NCBI GenBank assembly: GCA_937902565.1
Contig: CALFMX010000318.1
Location: forward strand, 1 to 5,668
Direction: 5' to 3'
Length of the DNA stretch: 5,668 nucleotides
Source: an uncultured Spirochaetales bacterium
GTDB taxonomy: Bacteria; Spirochaetota; Spirochaetia; Sphaerochaetales; Sphaerochaetaceae
The position numbers were made by a program, and so were the translations under genes. Position 1 is the first letter of the stretch; every line of letters begins with the position of its first letter. Positions 5,620 to 5,668 of the stretch are shown one piece after another. Under the pieces are notes generated by a model. It worked only from the letters and a program-made list of their open reading frames with translations, was not told where the DNA came from and did not search any database.

Positions 5620-5629
5620 ATCACCCCCT
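5620..5629 (-). promoter_or_regulatory. extended Shine-Dalgarno sequence of rpsU
   Basis: The minus strand reads AGGGGGTGAT, which can pair over all ten bases with the 3' end of 16S rRNA if one G-U pair is allowed. The purine core ends 12 nt before the ATG, longer than the usual 5-9 nt. It is clearly stronger than the ribosome sites of the other genes in the window. Confidence 0.65.
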
Positions 5630-5668
5630 CTCCCGATTACTGGGTTCGTGTGCTCTGCTAGAGTGCCA

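Noticed and set aside
5653..5668. GAGTGCCA at the right edge, considered as half of a CIRCE (HrcA) element, with a nearby CTCT-GCT-AGAG palindrome
   Set aside because: The partner half-site is not found at the required 9-bp spacing within the window, and the small palindrome is too short to support a call.

Overview
The window is ordinary bacterial chromosome: seven protein genes packed tightly, six on the minus strand and one (partial) on the plus strand. I see no mobile element, CRISPR array, tRNA or rRNA. The coding part is GC-rich, and the only clearly AT-rich stretch is the promoter region in front of serA (about 5270-5330). The bS21 protein with a lysine-rich tail, the relaxed lipobox and the Bacteroidota/Spirochaetota-type acyltransferase suggest a spirochaete, perhaps of the Sphaerochaeta group. 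This is inferred from protein flavour and remembered family members, not from a search.

Layout from left to right. (1) Positions 1-158, plus strand: the last 51 codons of mutL. (2) Positions 139-2626, minus strand: a three-gene unit transcribed right to left, made of a dihydroorotate dehydrogenase-like flavoprotein, a PlsC/PlsB-superfamily acyltransferase and a small lipoprotein. The genes are 3 bp apart or overlap. The unit has a good extended -10 promoter at 2676-2704, and its 3' end overlaps mutL tail to tail. (3) Positions 2735-2768: a perfect 15-bp inverted repeat between the two minus-strand operons. (4) Positions 2777-5204, minus strand: a serine biosynthesis operon in the order serA, serC, Lrp/AsnC-type regulator. 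serA and serC share one base (TGATG). A promoter lies at 5268-5297. (5) Positions 5402-5611, minus strand: rpsU (ribosomal protein bS21), with an extended Shine-Dalgarno sequence and a clear intrinsic terminator at 5366-5394.

How the genes work together: SerA oxidises 3-phosphoglycerate and SerC transaminates the product to phosphoserine. The co-transcribed Lrp-like protein is a natural candidate for sensing an amino acid and controlling the operon. No phosphoserine phosphatase (SerB) is present here. The flavoprotein-acyltransferase-lipoprotein unit looks related to the cell envelope or lipids, but the role of its first gene is unknown.

I found no clearly new system. The points most worth a second look are the SerA variant (Asp where the catalytic Glu is expected, and Ala for the third glycine of the nucleotide-binding loop), the DHODH-like protein without the usual catalytic Cys/Ser, and the perfect palindrome without a U-tract after the lrp gene.
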